DNA from: Prosopocoilus inquinatus
Taxonomy: Eukaryota > Arthropoda > Insecta > Coleoptera > Lucanidae
NCBI GenBank assembly: GCA_036172665.1
Contig: CM069871.1
Coordinates: 2,914,001-2,978,000 of the forward strand
Direction: 5' to 3'
DNA: 64,000 bases
In this document: positions 23,541 to 35,700 of the stretch, one piece after another
Numbering within the stretch: the first letter of the stretch is position 1
Layout: every line of letters begins with the position of its first letter
Program-made: the position numbers and the translations under genes
The notes under the pieces: model-generated
What the model saw: the letters and a program-made list of their open reading frames with translations, nothing else
Told to the model about the DNA's origin: nothing
Databases searched by the model: none

Positions 23541-26460
23541 ATGACGGTAAAAATAATTTATTAAAAGTTCAAATGATGACTAATTGTCTTATTTTAACAC
23601 TAAATAAAAGTAAAAATTATAAATTAGTTAAAATTAAGGCCAACCAATCACAAGGTCAATCAAACCCAACTGAACTAAACGATGTTTTGACTGAACTGAA
23701 AATTATTCAATCAATTCGAGCAAAAAATTAAGAATTTTTAAAAAAGTTGACGGCAAAAAAATTTTGGCTTAACTCAAGGTCAACCTAACTGAATTGGACT
23801 TATTCCAAACCTGCCCGATGCAATTCAGAAAATAAAAAATCAGCAAAACAGGAAAATATGAAAAGTTAAAAAGTAATAAAAATTATGCGCAAGGCCGCCG
23901 ACCTAACTGAGAATGCCATAAACTAAACCTGTGTCCAATCCAAGCGAAAAATGAAAAACAAAAAAAGAAAATGAAAATCTCAAGCAAAAAAAGAAAACGA
24001 AAAAATGAAGCTAAAATTAAGCCTGGCATGTCTCAAGGTCAACTCAATTTAACCTAACGGTATTCAATACATGTAAAAAAAATATTGGAAATCAAATTAA
24101 GTCTGACTTGTCTCAAGGTCAACTCAATTTAACCTAATTGTATTCAACACATGTAAAAAAATGGTTGAAAATCGAATTGAAAATAAAAGTAAGTGCAAAT
24201 CCAACCCAACCCAATCCTAACTGCAAAGTAAAAAAATCAAAATTAAAAAACTACACGTAAAATTATAAATTAAAAAATATAAAACGAAATAAATAAACAA
24301 ATTTGACAGAAGCTCAACCCAACCGAGCCCAACCTAACTGAACTCAATCGAAGTTAGCGCAGCCCAAGAAATGTATTTTAAAATAATTTTCAAAATCCAA
24401 GCAAAAATGAAATCAATTCGATCAAAGAAAAATTCAAAATCAAATCAAAACAATGTTAACATCAATTTTAAATAATAAAAATTAAATTAAATAAATAAAA
24501 ACAGCCGACGATGAACCCTATTGAACTCAACCTAAGAGAACTAAAAAACCCAAGAAATGAGTTTTAAAATAATTTGAGAAATCCAAGCACAAACAAGAAA
24601 AGTTTAAAAGTTAAACATCAATTAAAATTAAGTACAAACAAAGTCAAACTAAACCCAACCCAAAACTAACTTCACTAAATAACTAAACTAACTTCACTAA
24701 ATCAACCCAATAAAAAATTAAAAGAATTAAAAAAAACGAAAGTTAAAAAATATTAAAGTTTTAAAAACGACTAAAATTAAGCTCGTCCGATCTCAAGGTC
24801 AACCAGATCCAACTGAACTGAACCTAATTCTATTCAATTCAAATTTAATTTAAAATTATAAGACAAAAAAATTAAATATTATAGTGTCCAACTCGAGGGA
24901 AATATTAAAAATTAAAATGAAAAATCAATTAAAATTAAATTCAAACAGTGTCAAGGTCAACCTAACTCAACTAACTAAACCTAACCCTATAAATCAAACC
25001 AATTAAGAATTAAGAAAACGAAAGTTAAAAAAACATTTAAATTTTAAAAACAACTTAAATTAAGTTAGGTCAAGGTCAACTTGAGAATGTTTCCACCAAC
25101 CCAACTGAAGTAAACCAAACTCTATTAAATCGATCTAATTAAGAATTAAAAAAACGAAAGTTAAAAAATGTTAAAATTTTCAAAACAACAAAAAATTAAG
25201 CTCGTCTTATCTCAAGGTCAACCGAATCCAACTGAACCGAACCTAATTCTATTCAATTCAAATTTAATTTAAAATTATAAAACAAAAAAAGATTAAATAT
25301 AATGGTGTCCAACTCGCGGGAAATATTAAAAATTAAAATGAAAAGTCAACTAAAATTAAATTCAAACAATGTCAAGGTCAATTCAACCTAACTAACTATA
25401 CTTAACCCTATTAAATCAAAACCAATTAAAAATTAGGAATTAAGGAAACGAAAGTTAAAAAAAATACTAAAATTAAGCTAGGTCAAGGACAACTTGAGAA
25501 TGTTCCAACCAACCCAACTAATTAAAAAAAAGCGAAAGTTAAAAAAACATTAAAATTTTAAAAAATTAAGCTCGTCCGAGCTTAAGGTCAACTAAATCCA
25601 ACTGCACGGAACCAAATTCTATTCAATTCATATTCAATTCAAAATTAAACACTATAAAATAAAAGAAAACAATATAAATGAATAAGAATTTGAATCAGTT
25701 ATAATTAAGAATGAAAAATTCAAGGTCAAGCCGCCCACCCTTTTGACCTCAACTTAACTCCGCCCACCAGAAGTGAAAAATTAAGAATTAGAAAGAAATA
25801 CAAAACAAATTAAAAATCAATGAACCAATTTAAATTGGTCGACCCGACCCAAGTAAACCCAACTGAATTGTGTCCAACTCGAGGGAGATATTAAAATATT
25901 AACAAAAAAAAATTAAAAACGCAAGACATTTTTAAAAGGAAGATAAAATAAAGTCAGCAAGGTCAAGCGAACCTAATTCAGCTCAACATAACCCTGTCCA
26001 ACCCGAGCGAAGCATTAAAAATTTAACCTAATTCAGCTCAATATAATTCTGACCAACCCGAGCGAAGCATTAAAAGTTTACGAGAAAATGAAACGAAAAA
26101 GTATGGCTAAAGAAAAATTTTTAAATGAAAAAAATTTTAATTATTTAAAATTAAACTCTATGCCAACCCAACAAAGCTCAAGTTTACTGCATCCAACCCA
26201 ACCGAATCGTAAACAGTGAACAAGAAAATTAAAACGAAAAACCAAAGCAAGAAATGTTGCAATGATGAAAAAATTTCAAATTAGTTAAAATTGAACTCGT
26301 TCAGTCTCAAGGTCAACTAAGTTTAATTTGTAAAGTAAAAATTACAAAAAGGTCCGAGTAATAAGCCATAAATAAATTTAATTACCTAAAAATTAAGTCG
26401 AACCAATCTCAAGGTCTACTCAACCCGTTTAAAGACAACGAAGTTTTTATTGTTTGATTA
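23541..26460. repeat. A-rich degenerate tandem repeat with TCAAGGTCAAC motifs
   Basis: Imperfect units (two blocks around 24780-25070 and 25200-25480 repeat at ~420 bp) contain CTCAAGGTCAACC, AACTGAACTGAACCTAATTC, AATTAAAAAAACGAAAGTTA and GTCCAACTCGAGGG. Exact TCAAGGTCA occurs about nine to ten times. No coding signal. Confidence 0.85.
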
Positions 26461-27150
26461 AAAAAAAAAGAGAAAAAGTTGGTGGTGATTTATTACAAGA
26501 GGGGTCGAATTGATATTCAGGGCTATTCTGTAACATTGATACGCGTATCAATTGATATGGTCTTCAATAAATTTGTTACGATTTCATAACTATTCGACGA
26601 CTTTTTAACCATCTGATTGATAAATTGTTACCAGCTGTTCATTCGGCGATATTAACATTGTAAAATCGTTAGGACTGTATGTAAATAATAAACCCCGCAC
26701 TAACCTGAATTCTAATTTCTCGATCGGTGCACTTCACAAGTTCACACCACCGATGCTAAGACTTACATTGACTTACGATTCCTTATTTTCATTTTCCTTT
26801 TTCTTGCCACTTACATAACTGACTGGTTTTAACGAGTTTGGACTAAATTTACTTGAGCGGTGAATCATTTTAAGACAGTGGTAGGGTCACTCTAATTACA
26901 CAACGAATGTACTGAACGCTTATTTTTTTATTGAATAATCCCAACACCCAATGTAAACATAAGAAAATAAACTTCAATAACGAAAAACTTTATAGAAATA
27001 TTTTTTTTTTGTGCAAATCGTTTCTTGCAATGTCAGGTCAAAAAGCGATCGTAAGATGTCGCTATTTTATCTGAAAAACTTTATGTAACTCCACAAATAC
27101 AACAACTGTTTAGTGTTATGGAATTACAAGGGAGAATTAAGAAATTTTAC
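26461..27150. other. Unique intron sequence beside the Cys-loop exon
   Basis: No array. It carries the first copy of a 43-bp exact duplicate (27031-27073; second at 27905-27947). Confidence 0.5.
27031..27073 (+). repeat. 43-bp exact repeat, copy 1
   Basis: Begins TGTCAGGTCAAAAAGCGATC and ends GTCGCTATTTTATCTG. Identical over 43 bp to 27905-27947, while both flanks differ. Confidence 0.9.
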
Positions 27151-27331
27151 CTGGAAGCCATCATAAGTCCACGATCCAAACTTCATTACGCAAGTTTGCT
27201 CGTCAAAGGGGAAGTACTCGACGTCGATTTCACACGAAGACTTGTATATGGCAGGCGGTTTCCACTCAACCCGACCCGTGTAGTTGAGGGTCGCCTTGGT
27301 GGCCAAGGTCACCTCGAAGTTTCCATCCGCG
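27151..27331 (-). CDS. nAChRalpha3: nAChR alpha3-like exon: loops E and B, Cys-loop
   Basis: This 181-nt exon (1 + 60 codons) follows a ttttcag acceptor and ends at a gtaaaa donor, which is weaker than consensus. It starts [20 protein letters not shown], continues [12 protein letters not shown], then the Cys-loop [15 protein letters not shown] (13 residues between the cysteines, with the invariant FPFD), then [20 protein letters not shown] carries the loop B tryptophan that makes the cation-pi contact with acetylcholine. N-Y-T is a possible glycosylation site. [10 protein letters not shown] and YDGFQ are the residues that favour alpha3 over alpha1 or alpha2/4. The exon ends in phase 0. A 43-bp sequence starting 78 bp below the exon is repeated exactly at 27905. 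Confidence 0.95.
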
Positions 27332-28320
27332 CTGAAAACCAAGCCAATCCAAATTAACCCGAATTTTAAAGCGGCCACGACCTATATTATTCGAACAATG
27401 GGGGAGGAAACCTGTTTGATTGTATTATTGATTTATAGGTCACCGGGTACGATTGCAGACAAGGCAATAAAATCAGATTACTCTCCCTGTGTGTTTATAT
27501 CCCTGTAAATTCACTCGAAATTTATTGAACGACGCCTTCAATAAGGAAACCTCCAGCGAATTTTTGAATGGTGGGTGACCTTGTTACATGATCTGCATTT
27601 TGCTTTTTTCTTAATGCAAACAATAAGCACAAGCATCGAGAAAACAAGTTAAAATCGAGTGAAGGAAAATGTAAATTAAATAAATCGTTATCTTTTTAAA
27701 ATAAATCGTGAAACTCAGTAACCAACAGATGGCGCTTTTTAATGAGGAAAACAAAGAGCTGTCTGTCATTAATGGGCGCGTTCAGCGGACGCTCAGCGGC
27801 TGGTGTGAATTATTTCTTCTTTTCTCTTCTTGTAATTATTATAAAATAAATCAATAAAATCACTCGGCAACGCCGCATTACAGGTTGACTGTCATACTTT
27901 ATTATGTCAGGTCAAAAAGCGATCGTAAGATGTCGCTATTTTATCTGTTCATACTTTATTACATTGTTTATTTTTTAAAGAAAATTTTGCTTCGTGTTAT
28001 TAATTAATCCGACATGGTGTAAGCAGACAGATTTATTATTATTATTATTATTATTGTTATTACATAACGACGATAGGATGATTCATTCTACAATGTAATA
28101 ATAAAATAGCTTTAGTTTTGGGGACTGTCTGCAGAATTCTCATTTGAAATTAAAATCTCTCAGCGAAATCGGTTAAGGTTAAGAAAGTCAGCGTGACGAT
28201 GATGATGTCACAGGAAATTCGATTTAAATTGCTTTACCTTCTGGTTAAGAGATGGCGCGCGATTTGATTGATTTTTCTCGCGTCTTCTTTGTTTCGTCTT
28301 GCTCTCTTCTCTTATTCTTA
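27332..28320. other. Intron upstream of the Cys-loop exon
   Basis: AGATGGCGC at 27727 and 28250, a half of the GGGCGCGTTCAGCGG foldback at 27773, and a TTA microsatellite near 28035. No gene other than the exon. Confidence 0.5.
27905..27947 (+). repeat. 43-bp exact repeat, copy 2
   Basis: Second copy of the sequence at 27031, 874 bp away in the same orientation, on the other side of the Cys-loop exon. Confidence 0.9.
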
Positions 28321-28492
28321 CCCCCTTATTCTATAACTCGTAACGACATCGTTAGATGACGAAAATCGTTAGATGGCTTGTTTTGACCAATCAGGTCTTA
28401 GATACATAGCTTTTCTATGCATTGATTGGTCAAAAAAAAAAAAACGATTTTCGTTATCTAACGATGTCGTTGTGAGTTATAGAATAAGGGGG
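28321..28492. mobile_element. 172-bp foldback element
   Basis: CCCCCTTATTCTATAACTCG pairs with the complement at 28473-28492, and ACGACATCGTTAGATGACGA and TTGACCAATCA also pair across a short loop. Non-coding MITE-like palindrome just upstream of the next array. Confidence 0.85.
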
Positions 28493-28499
28493 TTAGTTA

Positions 28500-31400
28500 T
28501 TCATGCGATTTTTCTTTGGTGTCTTTTCCTCAATTATTCTATTTGTTTTGAGTTGTTGTTATGACCGGTTTTGAGCGAAGCATACACGATATTCTTTTGT
28601 TTTTCGTTCATTTTATTCCTCTAAGTTCTAACCCAACCCAAAACAAAAACGCAATATCTCTTTGGTCTCTTTTCCTCAATTATTTTTTTTTGCTTTTCCG
28701 TTTAACTTAGGCCTAAGTTAATCCAAAACAACGAAACAAACAAAAACGCGATTTTTTTGTTTCTTTTCCGGAATTGTTTCTCTTTTTTTTTGTATTTATT
28801 TTGAGGTTTTGCTTTGAGTTGTTGTTTTGATTGGCTTGCGCGAAGCCTCGCCGATATTCTTTTGTTTTCCGTTTATCTTATGCCTAAGTTCAAACACAAT
28901 CCAGAAACAAACAAAAACGCAATTTTTTTTCTTTCTTTTCCTGATTTGATTTTCTTTTTTGTAGTTATTTTGAAGTTTCGCTTTGAGTTGTTGTTTTGAT
29001 TGGTCCGCGTGAAGCATCAACGATATTCTTTTGTTTTCTGTTTATCTTATTCCCCTGACCCCAAAACAAAAGCACGATTTCTCTTTGGTCTCTTTTCCTC
29101 AATTATTTTTTTATTCGTATTTATTTTGAAGTTTTGCTTTGAATTATTGTTTTGATTGGCTTGCGCCGATACTCTTTTGTTTTCCGTTTATCTCATGCCC
29201 AAGTTCAAACACAATCCAAAACAACGAAACGAACAAAAACGCGATTTTTTTGTTTCTTTTCCTGTATTGTTTTTCTTTTTTTTGTATTCATTTTGAAGTT
29301 TCGCTTTGAGTTGTTGTTTTGATTGGCTTGCGCGAAGCGTCAACGATATTCTTTTGTTTTTCGTTCATTTTATTCCTCTAAGTTCTAATCCAACCCAAAA
29401 CAAAAACGCAATATCTCTTTGGTCTCTTTTCCTCAATTATTTTTTTTTGCTTTTCCGTTTAACTTGGGCCTAAGTTAATCCAAAACAACGAAACAAACGA
29501 AAACGAGATTTTTTTGTTTCTTTTCCTGAATTGTTTCTCTTTTTTTTTGTATTTATTTTGAGGTTTTGCTTTGAGTTGTTGTTTTGATTGGCTTGCGCGA
29601 AGCGTCAACGATATTCTTTTGTTTTTTGTTCATTTTATTCCTCTAAGTTCTAGCCCAACCCAAAATAAAAACGCGATTTTCTTTTGGTCTCTTTTGCTCA
29701 ATTATTTTTTTTGCTTTTCCGTTTAACTTAGGCTTAAGTTAATCCAAAACAACGAAACAAACAAAAACGCGATTTTTTTGTTTCTTTTCCTGATTTGATT
29801 TTCTTTTTTGTAGTTATTTTGAAGTTTCGCATTGAGTTGTTGTTTTGATTGGCCCGCGTGAAGCATCAACGATATTCTTTTGTTTTCTGTTTATCTTATT
29901 CCTCTGAGTTCTAACCCAACCCAAAACAAAAACGCGATTTCTCTTTGATCTCTTTTCCTCAATTATTTTTTTTTTAGTATTTATTTTGAAGTTTTGCTTT
30001 GAATTATTGTTTTGATTGGCTTGCGCCGATACTCTTTTGTTTTCCGTTTATCTCATGCCCAAGTTCAAACACAATCCAAAACAACGAAACAAACAAAAAC
30101 GCGATTTTTTTGTTTCTTTTCCTGAATTGTTTCTCTTTTTTTTGTATTTATTTTGAGGTTTTGCTTTGAGTTGTTGTCTTGATTGGCTTGCGCGAAGCGT
30201 CAACGATATTCTTTTGTTTTTTGTTCATTTTATTCCTCTAAGTTCTAACCCAACCCAAAACAAAAACTCGATTTCTCTTTGATCCCTTTTCCTCAATTAT
30301 TTTTTTTTGCTTTTCCGTTTAACTTAGGCCTAAGTTAATCCAAAACAACGAAACAAACAAAAACGCAATTTTTTTTCTTTCTTTTCCTGATTTGATTTTC
30401 TTTTTTGTAGTTATTTTGAAGTTTCGCTTTGAGTTGTTGTTTTGATTGGCCCGCGTGAAGCATCAACGATATTCTTTTGTTTTCTGTTTATCTTATTCCC
30501 CTGAGTTCTAACCCAACCCAAAACAAAAGTACGATTTCTCTTTGGTCTCTTTTCCTCAATTATTTTTTTCTTCGTATTTATTTTGAAGTTTTGCTTTGAA
30601 TTATTGTTTTGATTGGCTTGCGCCGATACTCTTTTGTTTTCCGTTTATCTCATGCCCAAGTTCAAACACAATCCAAAACAACGAAACAAACAAAAACGCG
30701 ATTTTTTTGTTTCTTTTCCTGTATTGTTTTTCTTTTTTTTGTATTCATTTTGAAGTTTCGCTTTAAGTTGTTGTTTTGATTGGCTTGCGCGAAGCGTCAA
30801 CGATATTCTTTTGTTTTTTGTTCATTTTATTCCTCTAAGTTCTAACCCAACCCAAAACAAAAACGCAATATCTCTTTGGTCTCTTTTCCTCAATTATTTT
30901 TTTTTGCTTTTCCGTTTAACTTGGGCCTAAGTTAATCCAAAACAACGAAACAAACGAAAACGAGATTTTTTTGTTTCTTTTCCTGAATTGTTTCTCTTTT
31001 TTTTTGTATTTATTTTGAGGTTTTGCTTTGAGTTGTTGTTTTGATTGGCTTGCGCGAAGCGTCAACGATATTCTTTTGTTTTTTGTTCATTTTATTCCTC
31101 TAAGTTCTAGCCCAACCCAAAATAAAAACGCGATTTTCTTTTGGTCTCTTTTGCTCAATTATTTTTTTTGCTTTTCCGTTTAACTTAGGCTTAAGTTAAT
31201 CCAAAACAACGAAACAAACAAAAACGCGATTTTTTTGTTTCTTTTCCTGATTTGATTTTCTTTTTTGTAGTTATTTTGAAGTTTCGCATTGAGTTGTTGT
31301 TTTGATTGGCCCGCGTGAAGCATCAACGATATTCTTTTGTTTTCTGTTTATCTTATTCCCCTGAGTTCTAACCCAACCCAAAACAAAAACGCGATTTCTC

Positions 31401-32050
31401 TTTGATCTCTTTTCCTCAATTATTTTTTTTTTAGTATTTATTTTGAAGTTTTGCTTTGAATTATTGTTTTGATTGGCTTGCACCGATACTCTTTTGTTTT
31501 CCGTTTATCTCATGCCCAAGTTCTAACACAATCCAAAACTACGAAACAAACAAAAACGCGATTTTTTGTTTCTCTTCTTGAATTGGTTTTCTTTTTTTGT
31601 ATTTATTTTGAAGTTTCGCTTTGAGTTGTTGTTTTGATTGGCTCGCGCGAAGCGTCAACGATATTCTTTTGTTTTTCGTTCATCTTATTCATAAGTTGTA
31701 ACCCAATCCAAAACAAAAACGCGATTTCTCTTTGTTTTCTTTTCCTCCATTATTTTTTGCTTTGTATTTATTTTGCAGTTTTGCTTTGAGTTTTCATTTT
31801 GAATGGCCCGCGCGAAGCATGGTCGATATTCTTTTGTTTTTCATTTATCTTATTCCTAAGTTCTAACTCCAATCCAAAAGAAAAACGCGATTTTTCTTTG
31901 GTTCATTTTCTTCAATTATTTTTCTTTTTTGTATTTATTTTGAAGTTTTGCTGCGAATTTATGTTTTGATTTTCTCGAGCGAAGCACGTCGATATTCTTT
32001 TGTTTTTCGTTCGTCTTTTTCCTAAGTATTAACCCAACCCGAAACGAAAA
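28500..32050. repeat. Tandem array with 1457-bp higher-order period
   Basis: Monomers of roughly 165-265 bp carry TTGATTGGCTTGCGCGAAGC, CGATATTCTTTTGTTTT, CTAAGTTCTAACCCAACCC and AACGAAACAAACAAAAACGC. Diagnostic variants recur exactly 1457 bp apart: CTTGGGCC (29463/30920), CTAGCCCAACC (29650/31107), CGCCGATACTC (29164/30621) and the next CGCCGATACTC/CACCGATACTC pair (30024/31481). So multi-monomer blocks were duplicated as a unit. The ends (28.5-28.9 and 31.6-32.05 kb) are more diverged. Confidence 0.93.
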
Positions 32051-32602
32051 CAAATGGATGAAGCGTCGCTTCAAAATAAACAAGAAAGAAAAAAATTCAA
32101 CGATTTTCAAAATTTTTGCCCGCCGTGGAAACATCATTCGTTTGTTTCTTTTTTTAACCTTACTTTTTTTTTTGTTCTTTACGTTTTGTTTCGAAATCAA
32201 TCCAAACCAAACCAAAATAAAGAAGAACGAACGAGGCAATAATAATAATAAATGTAAAGAGGTCAAATAATTTTGATTTTGAAGTTTTAAAAATAGGGAG
32301 ATTCAAAGAATGTCTACTTGTGAATCAAAACACGTTTGGATCACGATTTTTTGAGCGAAAGAAAGAAATCACCTATTGTGTAGCTTGCATAGTTTGCAAA
32401 TATTTTGCACCAACTACTTTTCACAAATAATAAAATGCCATATCAAGAAACGAATTTATGTTTCCTTGTGGAATTTCGCCCTCCCACCCCTCCTCCTCCT
32501 CCTCCCCCCGTCACTTATGATGGATACTAAAACAATTCCAACGGAAAAGAATAAATTATGAATGGAGATATATGTTTAGCGTCGATTTAAAATTCCACTC
32601 AC
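32051..32602. other. Intron beside the 110-nt exon
   Basis: Unique AT-rich sequence with a CTCCTCCTCC tract near 32490. No gene besides the adjacent exon. Confidence 0.4.
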
Positions 32603-32712
32603 TTGTTATAAAGGACGATATCAGGACGCCAGATGTGATCGGATGGGACGTGTAGCATTTCCACTCCTCCATATTCCTTCGGGTCCCATTTGAGTTTGTA
32701 GTCGTACCAAGA
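32603..32712 (-). CDS. nAChRalpha3: nAChR alpha3-like 110-nt exon (loop A)
   Basis: The 110-nt length is again the classical size for this nAChR exon. The acceptor is atttgcag and the donor gtgagt. It encodes [16 protein letters not shown], then [12 protein letters not shown] and RPDIVLYN, ending with AA that is completed to Asn by the first base of the next exon. [14 protein letters not shown] contains loop A, with the tyrosine and nearby aromatic residues that line the agonist pocket. No stop or frameshift is visible. The exon lies between a 1457-bp-period array (28.5-32.0 kb) and a 465-bp array (33-37 kb), with only short unique sequence on either side. Confidence 0.94.
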
Positions 32713-35700
32713 CTGCAAATTTTATACGTGCAGACGTTATGGCTCTTAGGAACGCATTAAATAATGTAAAAGTTAAACAAGTTTGAGGCCGCCGCGCCGG
32801 TAGTGTTTATTTCGTGTCGGATGAGAAATGACGTTTTCCAATCGCGACGCCTTAAAATTCGAAAATAGGCAACCCATTCTACTTCTGTAAGCTAGAAGGA
32901 CGAAGTCGTTTCTGGTTTGGTGCGAGCGACGCGACGCGACGGGCCGTTAATTAAAATTGTAAAATTTGCTAAAACCAAAATCTAAAGGCAGGAAGGAAGT
33001 TTTTGAGTTTCGATTTGATTGATGGGTTGCCTAAACACGCTTTGAATCCAAAAAATACGTAAGCCGTTCTACTTCTAAAACCTAAAAAAACAAAAAGAAA
33101 ACAAGAAATCGTTTCTGATTTGTTTGGTGGTCTAACCATTGACGCCTTAAAATCAGAAACAGGCAACTCATTCTACTTCAAATATCTAAAAGTTTGTTCG
33201 TTCTTAAGTTAAAAAAGTTTGAGACTTGTGGCGCGGACTATATTTTATGCTGAATGAAAAATGATATTTTCATATCGCGACGCCTTAAAATTCGAAAATA
33301 GGCAACCCATTCGACCGCTACAATCTAAAGGGACGAAATCGTTTCTGATTTGATTGACGGGCTGCCCAAAGACGCTTTAAATCCAAAAAAATACGCAAGC
33401 TATTCTACTTCTGAAATTATTAAAAATAGAAAATCTTTGATTCCATGAAAAAGTTTCAGTCGATTTTTTTTTAAATTGAAGTTGAAAAAATTGAAAGAAG
33501 GAAGAAGAGTTCCTCAGCCGAAGAGGTGTCAAAAACTATCAGAAGGTCAAGGTTCAAGGTCATACACTTTAGTTCTTACGCGTGAATAAAAAAATCGGCT
33601 TCTAAGATCTAAAAAAAGCAAAAAAAAAATAAATAATAGGTCGAGTTTCAAGGTCATACGCTTTAGTTCTTACATCTGAATAAGAACTTCTGCTTCTAAG
33701 ATCTAAGAAAACAAAAAAGAAAGAAATAATAGGTCAAGGTTCAAGGTCATATGTTTTAGTTCTCACATCTGAATAAGAAGTTCTGTTTCTAAGATCTTAA
33801 AAAACAAAAAAAAAGAGGAATAATAGGCCGAGGTTCAAGGTCATACGCTTTAGTTCTTACATCTGAATAAGAAGTTCTGCTTTTAAGATCTAAAAAACAA
33901 ATAAAAAAAGAACGAAATAGTTAAATAATAGTTAAATAATTTGAATGATGGGCCTATCCATTGACGCCTTAAACTCAGAAAGCAGGCAACCCATTCTACT
34001 TCAAAAATGTAAAAGTCTTTCTCTGTCCCTTGATAAATTGATAATTTTCGAAAGCAGCGACATGCAAGAGTAGAAAGAAGACTTAAAAAATCATTAAAAA
34101 CAAAAAAATCTTTGTTTCTATGAAAGCTTCGGTACAATTTTTTTAAATTAAAGTTTAATTGAAAGAAGAAAGAAAAGTTCTTCAGCAGAAGAGTTGCCAA
34201 AAACGACCAGAAGTTCAAGTTTCAAGATCATACACTTTAGCCCTTACATCTGAATAAGGAGTTCAGTTTCTAAGATGTTAAAAAACAAAAAAGTGGAATA
34301 ATAGGTCGAGGTTCAAGGTCATACGTTTTAGTTCTTACACCTGAATAAGAAGTTCTGCTTTTAAGATCTAAAAAACAAAAAAAAATATACGAAATAGTTT
34401 CTAATTTGATTGATGGGCCTATCCTCTGACGCCTTAAAATCAGAAAGCAGGCAACCCATTCTACTTCAAAAATGTAAAAGTCTTTCTCTGTCCCTTGATA
34501 AATTGATAATTTTCGAAAGCAGCGACATGCAAGCATAGAAAGAAGACTTAAAAAATCATTAAAAACAAAAAAATCTTTGTTTCCATGAAAGCTTCGGAAC
34601 AATTTTTTTAAATTAAAGTTTAATTGAAAGAAGGAAGAAAAGTTCTTCAGCAGAAGAGGTGCCAGAAACGACCAGAAGTTCAAGTTTCAAGATCATACAC
34701 TTTAGTCCTTACATCTGAATAAGGAGTTCAGTTTCTAAGATGTTAAAAAACAAAAAAGTGGAATAATAGGTCGAGGTTCAAGGTCATACGTTTTAGTTCT
34801 TACACCTGAATAAGAAGTTCTGCTTTTAAGATCTAAAAAACAAAAAAAATCTACGAAATAGTTTCTAATTTGATTGTTGGGCCTATCCACTGACGCCTTA
34901 AAATCAGAAAGCAGGCAACCCATTCTACTTCAAAAATGTAAAAGTCTTTCTCTGTCCCTTGATAAATTGATAATTTTCGAAAGCAGCGACATGCAAGCAT
35001 AGAAAGAAGACTTAAAAAATCATTAAAAACAAAAAAATCTTTGTTTCCATGAAAGCTTCGGAACAATTTTTTTAAATTAAAGTTTAATTGAAAGAAGGAA
35101 GAAAAGTTCTTCAGCAGAAGAGTTGCCAAAAACGACCAGAAGTTCAAGTTTCAAGATCATACACTTTAGCCCTTACATCTGAATAAGGAGTTCAGTTTCT
35201 AAGATGTTAAAAAACAAAAAAGTGGAATAATAGGTCGAGGTTCAAGGTCATACGTTTTAGTTCTTACATCTGAATAAGAAGTTCTGCTTTTAAGATCTAA
35301 AAAACAAAAAAAAAACGAAATAATTTCTAATTTGATTGATGGGCCATTGACGCCTTAAAATCAGAAAGCAGGCAACCCATTCTACTTCAAAAATGTAAAA
35401 GTCTTTCTCTGTCCCTTGATAAATTGATAATTTTCGAAAGCAGCGACATGCAAGAGTAGAAAGAAGACTTAAAAAATCATTAAAAACAAAAAAATCTTTG
35501 TTTCTATGAAAGCTTCGGAACAATTTTTTTAAATTAAAGTTTAATTGAAAGAAGAAAGAAAAGTTCTTCAGCAGAAGAGTTGCCAAAAACGACCAGAAGT
35601 TCAAGTTTCAAGATCATACACTTTAGCCCTTACATCTGAATAAGGAGTTCAGTTTCTAAGATGTTAAAAAACAAAAAAGTGGAATAATAGGTCGAGGTTC

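Noticed and set aside
27118..27508. Plus-strand frames over the Cys-loop exon
   Set aside because: Antisense shadow of the nAChR exon at 27151-27331.
33883..35604. Recurrent minus-strand frames (98-137 codons) starting MNFWSFL in the 465-bp array
   Set aside because: The units are nearly identical at DNA level, so an open frame in one is open in all. Composition is Phe/Leu-rich as expected from A-rich DNA, and boundaries shift between copies. No family resemblance.
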